Assembly: GCA_903820035.1 (NCBI GenBank)
Contig: CAIJFT010000045.1
Span: 1-34,604 of the forward strand
Length of the DNA stretch: 34,604 nucleotides
Direction: 5' to 3'
Source: an uncultured Opitutia bacterium
Lineage (GTDB): Bacteria > Verrucomicrobiota > Verrucomicrobiia > Opitutales > Opitutaceae
The translations under genes were made by a program, and so were the position numbers. This document shows, piece by piece, positions 9,317 through 17,595 of the stretch. The notes beneath the pieces were generated by a model, which saw nothing but the letters and a program-made list of their open reading frames with translations, was not told the origin of the DNA and searched no databases. Every line of letters starts with the position of its first letter. Positions within the stretch are counted from its first letter, which is position 1.

Positions 9317-11158
9317 ATGAATTCCGAAGCCGTTTCCGCGCTCATCGCCAAATCGCCGTCTCTCAAGGCGGCCAAGCCCAAGTTAGAGGCCATGGAACCG
9401 GGCGCTTATGTGGTCCACCGCAGCTGGGGATTCGGTCAGATCAAGACCTACGACGAGGGCGCTCAGCGCCTGATCATCGACTTCAAGGGCAAGAAGGCGC
9501 ATCCGATGGATCCGGCCTTTTGCATCAACACCATGGATGTGCTTCCGGAAAAGCACCTGCTCGTGCGTAAGGAGACCGACACCAAGCGGATCGCGGAGTT
9601 GGTCGCCGACAATCCCGCACAGCTGGTCGTGGAAGCATTGGAGGCTTATCCGAACAAGGCCGCCACTGTGATTGAGTTGGAGATCACCCTCGCCCAAGTG
9701 ATCGGCGAAGATAAATTCAAGAAGTGGTGGTCGGCCGCCAAGAAATTGGTGGCAAAAGACCCCCGTATCGCCGTGCCGGAGAAAAAGACCGAGTGCTACA
9801 TCGTGCGGGAGACACCTGTTTCGGCGGAGGATGAGATTCTGGAACAATTCATCGGCACGCGTTCGGCCCGTCGTCGGATTGCGTTGGCTGAGGACTTGAT
9901 GTCCGCCCTCGGTCGAAAGGACGTAAAGGCGGATTTGACGGTTGTCCTCAAGGGTGTGGCTGACGCGGTCAAAGATTCGAATCAGCTGGATTCTGCGGAG
10001 CGCCTCTACGGTGCCGCGGTGCGTGACGATCTGGCCAAGGCGGTCGGGGCGGAGAATAATTTTGAGCCGACGCAGGCGACGATCATCGCCAATATTCGTG
10101 ATCTGGTTGGAATCTCGGAGAAGATTCCGGTGCAGTTCCAGTCCCGCTTCCTCGACTTGATCCAGGTGACCCACCCGATCGAAGCGCGCGATGTGCTGTT
10201 CAACCTGCTCAAGACCTCTCAGGGCAAGTTCACCACCGAATGTATCAACTTCCTGATCGAGCACGATCACGCCGACGAACTCGCCGCCACGCTCAAGCGT
10301 TGGCAGACGGAGCAGAACCTACGTGCCCCGGTGTTGCTTTGGATTGTTAAGAACCGGCACTCGAAAAAATTTGCCAAGCTACTGAATGACCTGATTACCC
10401 CGCGCCTCCTCAGCGCGATCTTCTTCGCGATCGACTACGAGGCGCTGCAGGCTTCGAGTGCCCGTCGCATTCCGCTCGCGGACATCCTCAGCGAGGATAC
10501 TGATCTTATTTCCGATTTGCTCTCGACTGCAGATCCGGAGACTGCCCGCGATCTGGCCAACACGTTGATGCTGAACCAAGGCTTCGAGGAATTGACCAAG
10601 AAGTCCCTCCTCGCGCGGTTCATCAAAATCTTCCCGAAGATCCAGTCCCTTGTCGCCGCCGATGCGGAGAGCAAGGAGGAGCAGTTGTTGGTTTCCCGCG
10701 TCAGTTACGACCGTAAACGCGAGGAGTATGAGACGATCGTCTCCAAGAAAATCCCGGAGAACTCCAAAGCAATTGCGACCGCGCGAGAGCACGGTGACCT
10801 CAAGGAAAACTCTGAATACAAGATGGCGAAGCAGGACCAGCAGGTCCTGATGGCGCAAAAGACGCTGCTCGAGCGCGACCTCGGCCGGGCCCGGGTGACC
10901 GATTTCAAGGAAGCGTCTACGGATCAGGTCGGCGTTGGTACGATCGTTGACGTCCGCCATGCCAACGGCTCTTCGACGACTTATTCTGTGCTGGGTGCTT
11001 GGGATGGTGATCCGGAAAAGCACATCATTTCTTACAAGACCGCGCTTGGCGCGGCGCTTCTGGGTAAGAAGCCGGGCGAGACCGTGAAGGTAAAGGCGGG
11101 CGGCACCGAGGAAGAGTACACGATTGTCGGTATCACCCGTTACGCTAATCGCGCCTGA
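9317..11158 (+). CDS. greA: GreA-type transcript cleavage factor with long N-terminal extension
   Basis: The C-terminal ~150 residues (about 460-613) form a complete GreA. The coiled-coil finger has the acidic tip in AREHGDLKENSEY, whose Asp and Glu stimulate RNA cleavage by backtracked RNA polymerase. The FKBP-like domain runs from GVGTIVDVRHANG to the end, including the GAALLGKKPGE turn. About 460 extra residues precede it. The first 75 include EPGAYVVHRSWGFGQI and look like a small CarD/Tudor-type barrel; the rest is helical and unassigned. E. coli GreA has 158 residues, so this is a large fusion, comparable in kind to the long GreA of Chlamydiae. The ATG at 9317 has a pyrimidine-rich leader and a candidate promoter upstream, and a strong terminator follows the stop. 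Confidence 0.92.
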   Translation: MNSEAVSALIAKSPSLKAAKPKLEAMEPGAYVVHRSWGFGQIKTYDEGAQRLIIDFKGKKAHPMDPAFCINTMDVLPEKHLLVRKETDTKRIAELVADNPAQLVVEALEAYPNKAATVIELEITLAQVIGEDKFKKWWSAAKKLVAKDPRIAVPEKKTECYIVRETPVSAEDEILEQFIGTRSARRRIALAEDLMSALGRKDVKADLTVVLKGVADAVKDSNQLDSAERLYGAAVRDDLAKAVGAENNFEPTQATIIANIRDLVGISEKIPVQFQSRFLDLIQVTHPIEARDVLFNLLKTSQGKFTTECINFLIEHDHADELAATLKRWQTEQNLRAPVLLWIVKNRHSKKFAKLLNDLITPRLLSAIFFAIDYEALQASSARRIPLADILSEDTDLISDLLSTADPETARDLANTLMLNQGFEELTKKSLLARFIKIFPKIQSLVAADAESKEEQLLVSRVSYDRKREEYETIVSKKIPENSKAIATAREHGDLKENSEYKMAKQDQQVLMAQKTLLERDLGRARVTDFKEASTDQVGVGTIVDVRHANGSSTTYSVLGAWDGDPEKHIISYKTALGAALLGKKPGETVKVKAGGTEEEYTIVGITRYANRA

Positions 11159-11187
11159 GTTCTGGTTTAAGCGTTAGATCGTTCGCC

Positions 11188-11218
11188 GGCTGGGCCCAAA
11201 CGGGTCCGGCCTTTTTTT
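11188..11218 (+). terminator. Rho-independent terminator after the greA fusion
   Basis: A 10-base-pair stem (GGCTGGGCCC with GGGTCCGGCC, two G-T pairs) encloses the loop AAAC and is followed by seven T residues. It lies 30 bases after the greA stop. The rest of the 232-base gap (11219-11390) holds the pilin leader, in which I could not find a convincing promoter. Confidence 0.9.
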
Positions 11219-11390
11219 CGGCCCCATGGGAGCATTCGAGATGGTTGGATCGGGTCGAGTCACGCGGGGAAATTGAAACCTTTATTACCCTGCTGCGTCT
11301 CGCTCTTTGCATCAGAAACGGTAATGTTTCTTCAGGTTGCTAGAGCGTTCCTACGTATTAATCCGCCACTGATTCCAAACCGAACAGAAT

Positions 11391-11756
11391 ATGATCTACA
11401 CCATTCAATCCCCTCGCCGGCGCACCCGTGGCTTCACACTCGTCGAGATCATGATCGTAGTGGTCATCATCGGACTCCTGGCAGCGATGGCGATTCCCGC
11501 CTTCCAGAAGGTCCGGGTTGCGTCCCAAGACAAGGCCGTGCTCAACAATGCCCGGCAGATGGCGGCCGCGGCGGATCAATATTATCTCGAGAATGGAGCA
11601 TCTTACGCTAACTCTTCGAGTTTGGTCGGGGCCACGAACTACGTGAAGGCCCTGAACACAGTTGCCAGCGAGGCCTATCCTTTGGCCTACACCCAGGGTA
11701 TCACGATCACCATCGACGGTGTCGCGGGCGCCCGCACGATCACCTACGCTCCCTGA
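11391..11756 (+). CDS. Type IV pilin-like protein (prepilin)
   Basis: This 121-residue secreted fibre subunit or pseudopilin has a 14-residue basic leader ending in RTRG, followed by FTLVEIMIVVVIIGLLAAMAIPAF. This is the class III signal cut by prepilin peptidase between Gly14 and Phe15, with the conserved glutamate at mature position 5 (Glu19). The C-terminal head is short (about 80 residues) and has no cysteine pair. The gene stands alone between two terminators, which fits an abundantly made single-cistron pilin. Length and architecture would fit either a type IVa pilin or a type II secretion pseudopilin (GspG-like). No assembly genes are nearby to decide between them. Confidence 0.9.
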   Translation: MIYTIQSPRRRTRGFTLVEIMIVVVIIGLLAAMAIPAFQKVRVASQDKAVLNNARQMAAAADQYYLENGASYANSSSLVGATNYVKALNTVASEAYPLAYTQGITITIDGVAGARTITYAP

Positions 11757-11774
11757 TTTTTTAGTTTTGAGCCC

Positions 11775-11802
11775 GCCGCCCGAGCAATCGGGCGGCTTTT
11801 TT
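11775..11802 (+). terminator. Rho-independent terminator after the pilin gene
   Basis: A perfect 9-base-pair stem (GCCGCCCGA with TCGGGCGGC) closes a GCAA loop and is followed by six T residues, 18 bases after the pilin stop. This is the strongest terminator in the window and would isolate the pilin transcript from the ArsR-methyltransferase gene. Confidence 0.93.
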
Positions 11803-11832
11803 GGGTCTGCTGACAGCTGACTGCGTCGTCGT

Positions 11833-12825
11833 GTGCACCTCCTTGTTGCAATCGAACTCCGCCGGCTTCAGCGTTTTGCCGCTTTGAATCCCTCCTGGGA
11901 CATCCTAAAGGTCATTTCCGACCCTACCCGCCTCCGTTTGATCGCTTTGGTCTTGAGGGAGGAGTTGTCGGTGGCCGAGTTACAGGAGATTCTTGGCATG
12001 GGCCAATCGCGAATCTCCTCCCAGTTGGGGCTGCTCCGCACCGTCAACCTCGTCTCCGATCGTCGGGAGGGAAAGAACGCCTTTTACTCGGCGCGTGGCA
12101 ATCTTCCGCCCAAGGTGCTTGTCCTGATTCGGGCTGCCATCGATTCCGTGCTTGATCTGCCCATGATGGCCGAAGACCGGGAGAATCTTGAACGTATTCT
12201 GCAGAAACGGCGCCGGACGCAGGAACAGTATTTCAACCTGATTGCCGGCCGGCTGGGGAAAAACTACTGCCCGGGACGCTCATGGGAGGCGATCGGTCAT
12301 TTGGCCCTGCGGCTAACTCCGGCGATTGATATCGCCGACCTCGGGGCAGGTGAGGGGCTTCTCTCCCAGCTGTTGGCGCACCGTGCCCGTCAGGTGTGGT
12401 GTATCGATAATTCTGCGCGGATGGTTGAAGTGGGTTCAGATCTGGCCCGAAAAAACGGCTTGGAAAACCTCACGTACAAGTTGGGCGACATTGAAAATGT
12501 GCCGCTGCCGGACAAGTCGGTCGATCTCGCCATCCTGAGCCAGGCCCTGCATCACGCGCAACATCCGCAGACGGCTGTGGACGAGGCGTTTCGTATTCTT
12601 CGATCGGGTGGACAACTTCTCATCCTCGACCTCAACGAGCACACCTTTGAAAAAGCCCGGGAGGTGTACGCCGACATTTGGTTGGGTTTTAAGGAAAGCG
12701 CGTTACACTTGTTTCTCAAGAAGTCGGGCTTCACCAAAGTTGAGGTCACGGCGGTATCGCGGGAACCGGCGGAACCGCATTTCGAAACCCTGCTTGCGAG
12801 CGGCTTTAAGCCGGCGAGGACCTAG
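11833..12825 (+). CDS. ArsR-family regulator fused to SAM-dependent methyltransferase
   Basis: The 330-residue product joins two domains. An N-terminal ArsR-type winged helix (about 22-95) includes ISDPTRLRLIALV, the recognition-helix segment MGQSRISSQLGLLR and a wing ending in GKNAFYS. A class I methyltransferase (about 150-290) has the SAM-binding motif IADLGAGEGLLSQLL, an acidic strand end WCIDNSARM, and a ubiE-like LPDKSVDLAILSQALHH. Proteins with this architecture are widespread; some regulate methionine or SAM metabolism genes, but I see none beside it. No cysteine metal site typical of ArsR sensors is visible in the helix. The GTG at 11833 is the upstream-most start; initiation slightly downstream is possible because the first ~18 residues are not family-like. 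Confidence 0.85.
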   Translation: MHLLVAIELRRLQRFAALNPSWDILKVISDPTRLRLIALVLREELSVAELQEILGMGQSRISSQLGLLRTVNLVSDRREGKNAFYSARGNLPPKVLVLIRAAIDSVLDLPMMAEDRENLERILQKRRRTQEQYFNLIAGRLGKNYCPGRSWEAIGHLALRLTPAIDIADLGAGEGLLSQLLAHRARQVWCIDNSARMVEVGSDLARKNGLENLTYKLGDIENVPLPDKSVDLAILSQALHHAQHPQTAVDEAFRILRSGGQLLILDLNEHTFEKAREVYADIWLGFKESALHLFLKKSGFTKVEVTAVSREPAEPHFETLLASGFKPART

Positions 12826-12926
12826 CCAGCTAAATAAGGTCCCCAAGAGTTGCGCCGTCGGTTGCGTCGTATTCCGATGATCGATGCGCGTTATTGCGGA
12901 CGTCCTTTCCCTCTCCTGTCTGTCCT

Positions 12927-13496
12927 ATGAATATGTGGCTCCGCCATTCGGTTATTTTCATTCTCAGCGGGTTGATGATTTCTGCCGCTGGGTTGGTCCG
13001 CGAGGAAAGCGTGCTCATTTTTGGCTCGCGTAAAATTTCAGTGGTTCCTCCGATCGGATTTACGGTGGCGAAGGGCGGGGACAATACGGGGGAAATTGCA
13101 CTCCGGCTCTCTGACGCCAAGGAGCGCCACAGCTTGGAAATTGCGTTTCTGCCCGATGCCGAAGCGCGCCAGAGTAGCCCGCGCGCGCGGCGGGAAATGA
13201 TGAACGATCTGTTCAGGGAATACGTTGGCTCCTCCCAGGAGAAGGGGATGCAATTTGAGGAACTTGAGCCGCGAACCGGTGCGGGGACCTACTGCGTTTT
13301 TACAGACGCCAATTTGATCGGGAAAGCGGAAGTCCCAGCAGGGGAGTACCTGCACCTCACGGCCGGACTCAAGGCGTGGCCTGGGGTCGTGGCGGTCTTT
13401 CGTTTATTCTCCAACGAGACCGACTCGCCCGAGTATCAGGCCTTGATGAAAACGCTGCGGGAGAGCCTGCTGGAAAGGCCGGTCCCCTTGCGCTAA
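12927..13496 (+). CDS. Exported protein of unknown function
   Basis: The 189-residue product begins with a likely signal peptide (MNMWLRHSVIFILSGLMISAAG). The mature part starts with several strands (SVLIFGSRKISVVPPIGFTV) and contains a charged middle region around EARQSSPRARREMMNDLFREYV. I do not recognise the family. The pattern of a short strand-rich start, a helix and a final helix (PEYQALMKTLRESL) recalls small periplasmic proteins of the PsbP/Mog1 shape, but this is only a resemblance of layout. The ATG at 12927 is chosen for the signal peptide and follows a strongly pyrimidine-rich leader; an ATG at 12933 is also possible. It converges with the alpha-oxoamine synthase gene, 33 bases apart. 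Confidence 0.7.
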   Translation: MNMWLRHSVIFILSGLMISAAGLVREESVLIFGSRKISVVPPIGFTVAKGGDNTGEIALRLSDAKERHSLEIAFLPDAEARQSSPRARREMMNDLFREYVGSSQEKGMQFEELEPRTGAGTYCVFTDANLIGKAEVPAGEYLHLTAGLKAWPGVVAVFRLFSNETDSPEYQALMKTLRESLLERPVPLR

Positions 13497-13529
13497 ACTG
13501 GGAAACTGCGGCCGGCCCGCGCCCTCGGG

Positions 13530-14726
13530 TCACATCTTCTTCACCGCGTAAGCCATGGCCTCTGCGATCTTCTCCAACTGTTCATCGCTGTGCATCGCCG
13601 AGATGGCGGTGCGGATCAAATCCTTGCCGGCTGGTACCGCCGGAGCGATGGACATAACGGTGAACACTCCCTTCTCGAGTAGTGCCTTCCAGAAGGGATA
13701 GACGCGCTCCTTCGAGCCGAGCACGATGGGCACGGCGGGGGTTTCACTCTCCCAGGTATCCAATCCGAGTGATTTCAGCATTGCCCGGTACTTGCGGGTG
13801 TTCGCCCAAAGCCGCTCCAGATGCTCCGGCTCGGTTTGCATGATCTCCAAAGACGCCTGGGCGCACGCCGCCTGACTGGGGCTGATCGCGGCGGAGAAAA
13901 TGGTCTGCTTGGAATGTGTGCGGAGGTATTCGATGATTTCGCTGGAAGCGGCGACAAAACCGCCGGTGCTGGCGAGTGACTTGGACATGCTCCCGCAGAC
14001 TACGTCGACTTTGTCGTTCAGACCGAAGTGGTCGACGGTGCCGCGCCCTTGCCTGCCGAGTACCCCGAAACCGTGGGCGTCGTCCAGGACCGTGAAGCAG
14101 CCGTGTTCCTCCGCGATCTCGGTGAGTTCCGGCAACCGGGCGATATGGCCCTCCATCGAATAAACGCCTTCGACCACCATCATCTTGGTCGAGTCGGCGC
14201 TGACCGCTCCGAGGACTGCGCGCAAATCGTCCGGACTATTGTGCGAAAAGCGTTCTACCGTCGCCATCGAAAGGCGGATGCCATCCCACAAACAGGAGTG
14301 GATGTTCTTATCGGCCAACACCACGTCACCTTTCTGCGCGAACGAAGCGACGCTCGAGAGGCAGGACAAATACCCGGCCACATGAATGTGGCAGGCCTCG
14401 CGACCGAGGAACGTAGCCAACTTTTCTTCCAATTCGGTATGGAAGCGGCGCGAACCGTTTGAGGTCCGGGCCCCGGTCGTACTCGTACCCCACTTCAGCA
14501 TCGCGGCCCTGCCGGCCTCGATGACCTTCGGGTGGAACGAGAGCCCAAGATAATCGTTGCTGGACAGCATGATCGTGTCCTTGCCATCCAACTTCACTGT
14601 CGTGCCCTTTTGGGCCTCCATGGCGTGATAGTACGGAGCGTACTTCAGTCGCATTTTTGTCGCATAGTCGTCGCGACAGCGGGCTTGAAGAGCCTTCTTG
14701 TTTCTCGTGAAAAAGGATAACGCCAT
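13530..14726 (-). CDS. Alpha-oxoamine synthase, serine palmitoyltransferase-like
   Basis: This 398-residue PLP enzyme belongs to the family that condenses an amino acid with an acyl-CoA (BioF, Kbl, serine palmitoyltransferase). Landmarks are SSNDYLGLSFHP, the glycine-rich GTSTTGARTSNGSRRFH, a PLP-stacking histidine in KNIHSCLWDG (His143), the cofactor aspartate in LDDAHGFG (Asp215) and the Schiff-base lysine in GSMSKSLAS (Lys249). Several stretches (RFSHNSPDDL, EGVYSMEGHIARL, LERLWANTR) recall from memory the Sphingomonas serine palmitoyltransferase more than BioF, suggesting a sphingoid-base role. No biotin gene is nearby. It is the last of three minus-strand genes, 67 bases after the GT4 gene. 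The ATG at 14726 is preferred over a TTG at 14735. Confidence 0.85.
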   Translation of the reverse strand: MALSFFTRNKKALQARCRDDYATKMRLKYAPYYHAMEAQKGTTVKLDGKDTIMLSSNDYLGLSFHPKVIEAGRAAMLKWGTSTTGARTSNGSRRFHTELEEKLATFLGREACHIHVAGYLSCLSSVASFAQKGDVVLADKNIHSCLWDGIRLSMATVERFSHNSPDDLRAVLGAVSADSTKMMVVEGVYSMEGHIARLPELTEIAEEHGCFTVLDDAHGFGVLGRQGRGTVDHFGLNDKVDVVCGSMSKSLASTGGFVAASSEIIEYLRTHSKQTIFSAAISPSQAACAQASLEIMQTEPEHLERLWANTRKYRAMLKSLGLDTWESETPAVPIVLGSKERVYPFWKALLEKGVFTVMSIAPAVPAGKDLIRTAISAMHSDEQLEKIAEAMAYAVKKM

Positions 14727-14793
14727 GAGCGACAAGACCGTGAGTCGCGGCGAGATCTATTGCAAACGGAAAGGCGGGTTTGCCACCCCGGGA

Positions 14794-15969
14794 TCACCTG
14801 ATCCTGACCGCTGGCTGCAGTTCGTGCATCCAACTCACCAGCGCGTCGGCGTACTCCTGCCAAGAGCGGAAACGCCGCTTCCGGGCTGCCGCGGTCAGGC
14901 TGGCTAGTCGGTTCACGTCAGCGAGCAAAGTATGGATGGCCGTAGCGAGCGTCGGGGCGTCGACCCGGCCGAGTAGCACGCAGCCGCCGCCGAGGCCGGA
15001 TTCGCCCAAGGCGCCGCTTCCCGAGCAGAGACAGGGTTTGCCGTGGCGTAGACTTTCTATGATCGGCAGGCCGAAGCCTTCCATCAGCGAGGGATAAACC
15101 GAGAACGAGCATCCGGCATACGCGGCTTCGACGATGGCGTCGTCGACCGGACCGTCGTACCGAATCGGCCGACCGCTGTTCCGCAAGGCTTCCAGCCTTG
15201 CGCGTGCCTTTGCCCCGGTTTCCAGGTGGGTGAGTCCGATCAGGTGGAGCGTGAAATCCGCGCCGCCCGCCCAGAGCGTTTCGCATGCTTCCAGTAGCGC
15301 GAGATGGTTCTTGCGCCCCTCAATGCTGCCAACGCAAAGCACGACGGGCCGGATCGGAGTTGAGGGCGTGGCGCCCTTCGGCAGGGAATCAACCCCGAGC
15401 GGGAATGTTTCCACGAGCGGAGTCCGGCCGACCCCGAGCCAGCGCCAGTAATCGATCAGCGCCTCGCGCGAATCCGCCGACACGGCGGCGATACCGTCAA
15501 ACGCCAGCAATTCGGTGAGATATGCGGGAAAGCGTGCGACCGTTTTGGGTGGCGACAACTCGGGCAGCTTAAGGGCGATGGCGTCGTGAAAAAGGGCCAC
15601 CCTCGGTCCGCGGGTGGCGGCAAAAAGCTTCGGTAGAGCGGCCGCGACCGCTGGAGAAAATACCTCGGGCACTAGCACGCCGGAGTTCTCCGGCAAGGGG
15701 GCCGAAGAACCGAGCCAATGGCCAACCCGGCCACGGACCAGTGCGGTCAGCGGCCATTTTGCGCCACGCTTTGACGTGGGTGCAGTCGCCCCGAGATTAG
15801 CCTCCTCCCAGGGTTCCAGTTGCCGCCACAACTTGCGAAAGGGATCATGCGTCACGGTGTGGGCGTTCGAGCCCAGCGTGAGTGCGAGTGAACGCGTCAC
15901 GCGTTGAATACCGGTGCGCGCCCGCGTATGGCAGGTGTGGGAAAGGTCGAGGAGCAGGGGCGCGGGCAT
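14794..15969 (-). CDS. GT4-family glycosyltransferase
   Basis: This 391-residue cytoplasmic GT-B glycosyltransferase retains the sugar donor configuration. The C-terminal donor lobe has PVVLCVGSIEGRKNHLALLEA and the E-x7-E signature in MEGFGLPIIES, both typical of GT4. The N-terminal acceptor lobe opens with LLLDLSHTCHTRARTGIQRV, a form seen in mannosyl/rhamnosyl transferases of O-antigen type clusters. It starts at the ATG at 15969, five bases after the stop of the membrane protein gene upstream, so the two are very likely co-transcribed; an in-frame TTG at 15999 would overlap that gene. Donor and acceptor are unknown. Confidence 0.9.
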   Translation of the reverse strand: MPAPLLLDLSHTCHTRARTGIQRVTRSLALTLGSNAHTVTHDPFRKLWRQLEPWEEANLGATAPTSKRGAKWPLTALVRGRVGHWLGSSAPLPENSGVLVPEVFSPAVAAALPKLFAATRGPRVALFHDAIALKLPELSPPKTVARFPAYLTELLAFDGIAAVSADSREALIDYWRWLGVGRTPLVETFPLGVDSLPKGATPSTPIRPVVLCVGSIEGRKNHLALLEACETLWAGGADFTLHLIGLTHLETGAKARARLEALRNSGRPIRYDGPVDDAIVEAAYAGCSFSVYPSLMEGFGLPIIESLRHGKPCLCSGSGALGESGLGGGCVLLGRVDAPTLATAIHTLLADVNRLASLTAAARKRRFRSWQEYADALVSWMHELQPAVRIR

Positions 15970-15974
15970 GGCGG

Positions 15975-17486
15975 CTACGGGCGTAGGGCGAGTTGCCAAA
16001 GTCCGACATTACGGACGGTTCCGATCCGTGTCCATTCGCCTGCGCAACGGCGGAAAGCGTCTTCTTGTTCCGAATCAAAAAGAACTGCGCAGACGGGGCG
16101 GCCGGTTCGCGCTGCCGCCGCGGAATATCTCTTGAATGCATCCGTGTTGATTTGGTCCCAGCGCATCACGGTAAATTCCGTGCTGAAATAGAGCGCTCCG
16201 CTGAACGCTTCGCAGAGCACCGCGGCGTTGGTCGGCAGTTGTTGTTTTGCCGCGATCACGCCGTCGGCGTAGGCCTGTTCGTAATGTCGCATCAGGTAGA
16301 TGCTCAGGCGGGGTGACCAGTACCACGACGCGCCGACGGCCCAGAGTGCCAGCGCCCCGGCCGCGATCGGTCGGAATGTCACCGGCCACCGCTGCCCGGG
16401 TCCGCGCGCGAGTGCCTCGACGCCCAGCAGGGCGGCAAGGACCAAGGCGGGCACGCCGGGCAGGATGAATCGCAGGCACCACCACACTTCGTGCGATACT
16501 TCGTAAAATGCGTAGCAGCCGGCGATCGCACCGAATGCGAGGGCGAGCCCGAGCAGTTCCCGGCGGCGGAAACCGCGTTGGGTCAAGGTGGCCAGCGGCA
16601 GCACGAGTACGACGGACGGCAGCAGCATGGCTAACCATTTGGCAAAGTGCAGGGTGGTCGGTCCAGCGAAGTGGATGCCGAACGATTCGGAAATATTGCC
16701 GTAGCCGGACCGCAACGCGTGACCGTAGAGATGCTGGTTGTAGAAAGCCTGCCACGCGGCACCAGGAACTCCGCCGAGTCCAAACCTGAACCAGCGGCGC
16801 CAATCCCAGCCGATCAGGACAAGGAGTGCGGGTGCCAACAGGAGATTGCTGGGCCGTACGAGGACCGCGAAAGCGAGCGCCGCCCCGCTGGTGACGGCCC
16901 AGCCGTTTCGCCCTTCCGCCGCGCGCAGCCCGCTGTAGATGGCGGCGAGCGCCCATGCGGTGGCCAGCGTGTCGCTGAGCGGTTGCACCGCGGTGAAGAG
17001 AAATACCGGGAAAGCCCCGAGCATGATCGCGCCCGCACCGGCTAGGACCGGCGTTAGACCCAAGCTTCGCGCCGAGAGGTAGGTCAGCCATACGGCTCCG
17101 AGGGCGGCCCCGATAAAGACCACGTGCGCTCCGTACTCCCAGCCCAAGAGCTCGGCCGCCGGAGCCAAGTGCAGCGGCAGTCCGGTCGGATAAGTGGGGT
17201 TTAGGATCGAACGATCCGCCGCCGGCATAAATCCGAGCGGCAGAAAATGCAGGGGTTCGAAATTGCCGCCGTCGAGAAACTCCGGCGGCACGCGCAGCGG
17301 GGTGGCGAGCCGGCCTTCGGTGAAGAGCTTGGCGCTGTTGAAATAGCCAGATGAGTCCGCGCCGCCGGCCACCACGGTGCCGTGGTGCGCCAGAAACCAA
17401 GCGTAGAGCGCGAGGGCCAGGCAACCCAACCAAACCAGTCGACGCGACGGCCGTGGGGCGGGGGCGGGGGGATTCGGATTTGACAT
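15975..17486 (-). CDS. Polytopic membrane protein, GT-C glycosyltransferase-like
   Basis: This 503-residue protein has about ten hydrophobic helices followed by a soluble C-terminal tail of about 110 residues. After TM1 comes a periplasmic loop with GGADSSGYFNSAKLF, where the acidic residue sits as in the first-loop catalytic motif of GT-C enzymes (ArnT, PMT, GT39/83 types) that use lipid-linked sugars. It also has NPTYPTGLPLHL and an EVWWCLRFILPGVPAL segment in late helices. The C-terminal tail (from about ARTGRPVCAVLF) is soluble. The ATG at 17486 is used; the frame extends to a TTG at 17528. It heads a minus-strand operon with the GT4 and oxoamine synthase genes and diverges from the membrane protein at 17596 across 109 bases. 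Confidence 0.8.
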   Translation of the reverse strand: MSNPNPPAPAPRPSRRLVWLGCLALALYAWFLAHHGTVVAGGADSSGYFNSAKLFTEGRLATPLRVPPEFLDGGNFEPLHFLPLGFMPAADRSILNPTYPTGLPLHLAPAAELLGWEYGAHVVFIGAALGAVWLTYLSARSLGLTPVLAGAGAIMLGAFPVFLFTAVQPLSDTLATAWALAAIYSGLRAAEGRNGWAVTSGAALAFAVLVRPSNLLLAPALLVLIGWDWRRWFRFGLGGVPGAAWQAFYNQHLYGHALRSGYGNISESFGIHFAGPTTLHFAKWLAMLLPSVVLVLPLATLTQRGFRRRELLGLALAFGAIAGCYAFYEVSHEVWWCLRFILPGVPALVLAALLGVEALARGPGQRWPVTFRPIAAGALALWAVGASWYWSPRLSIYLMRHYEQAYADGVIAAKQQLPTNAAVLCEAFSGALYFSTEFTVMRWDQINTDAFKRYSAAAARTGRPVCAVLFDSEQEDAFRRCAGEWTRIGTVRNVGLWQLALRP

Positions 17487-17595
17487 GAGGCGGTCGCGTT
17501 CTGTGATGCCGCAACCTGTCCGTGACAAAATTGGAAGACAAGCGCCCGCATGGTCCGAGTCGTTCCGCCAGCCTCCGCGGCGTGCGGCGCGGCGG

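Noticed and set aside
11219-11390. Possible sigma-54 promoter upstream of the pilin gene
   Set aside because: GG-N10-GC spacing occurs once around 11252-11265, but neither the TGGCAC nor the TTGC element is present. Sigma-70-like hexamers there are wrongly spaced.
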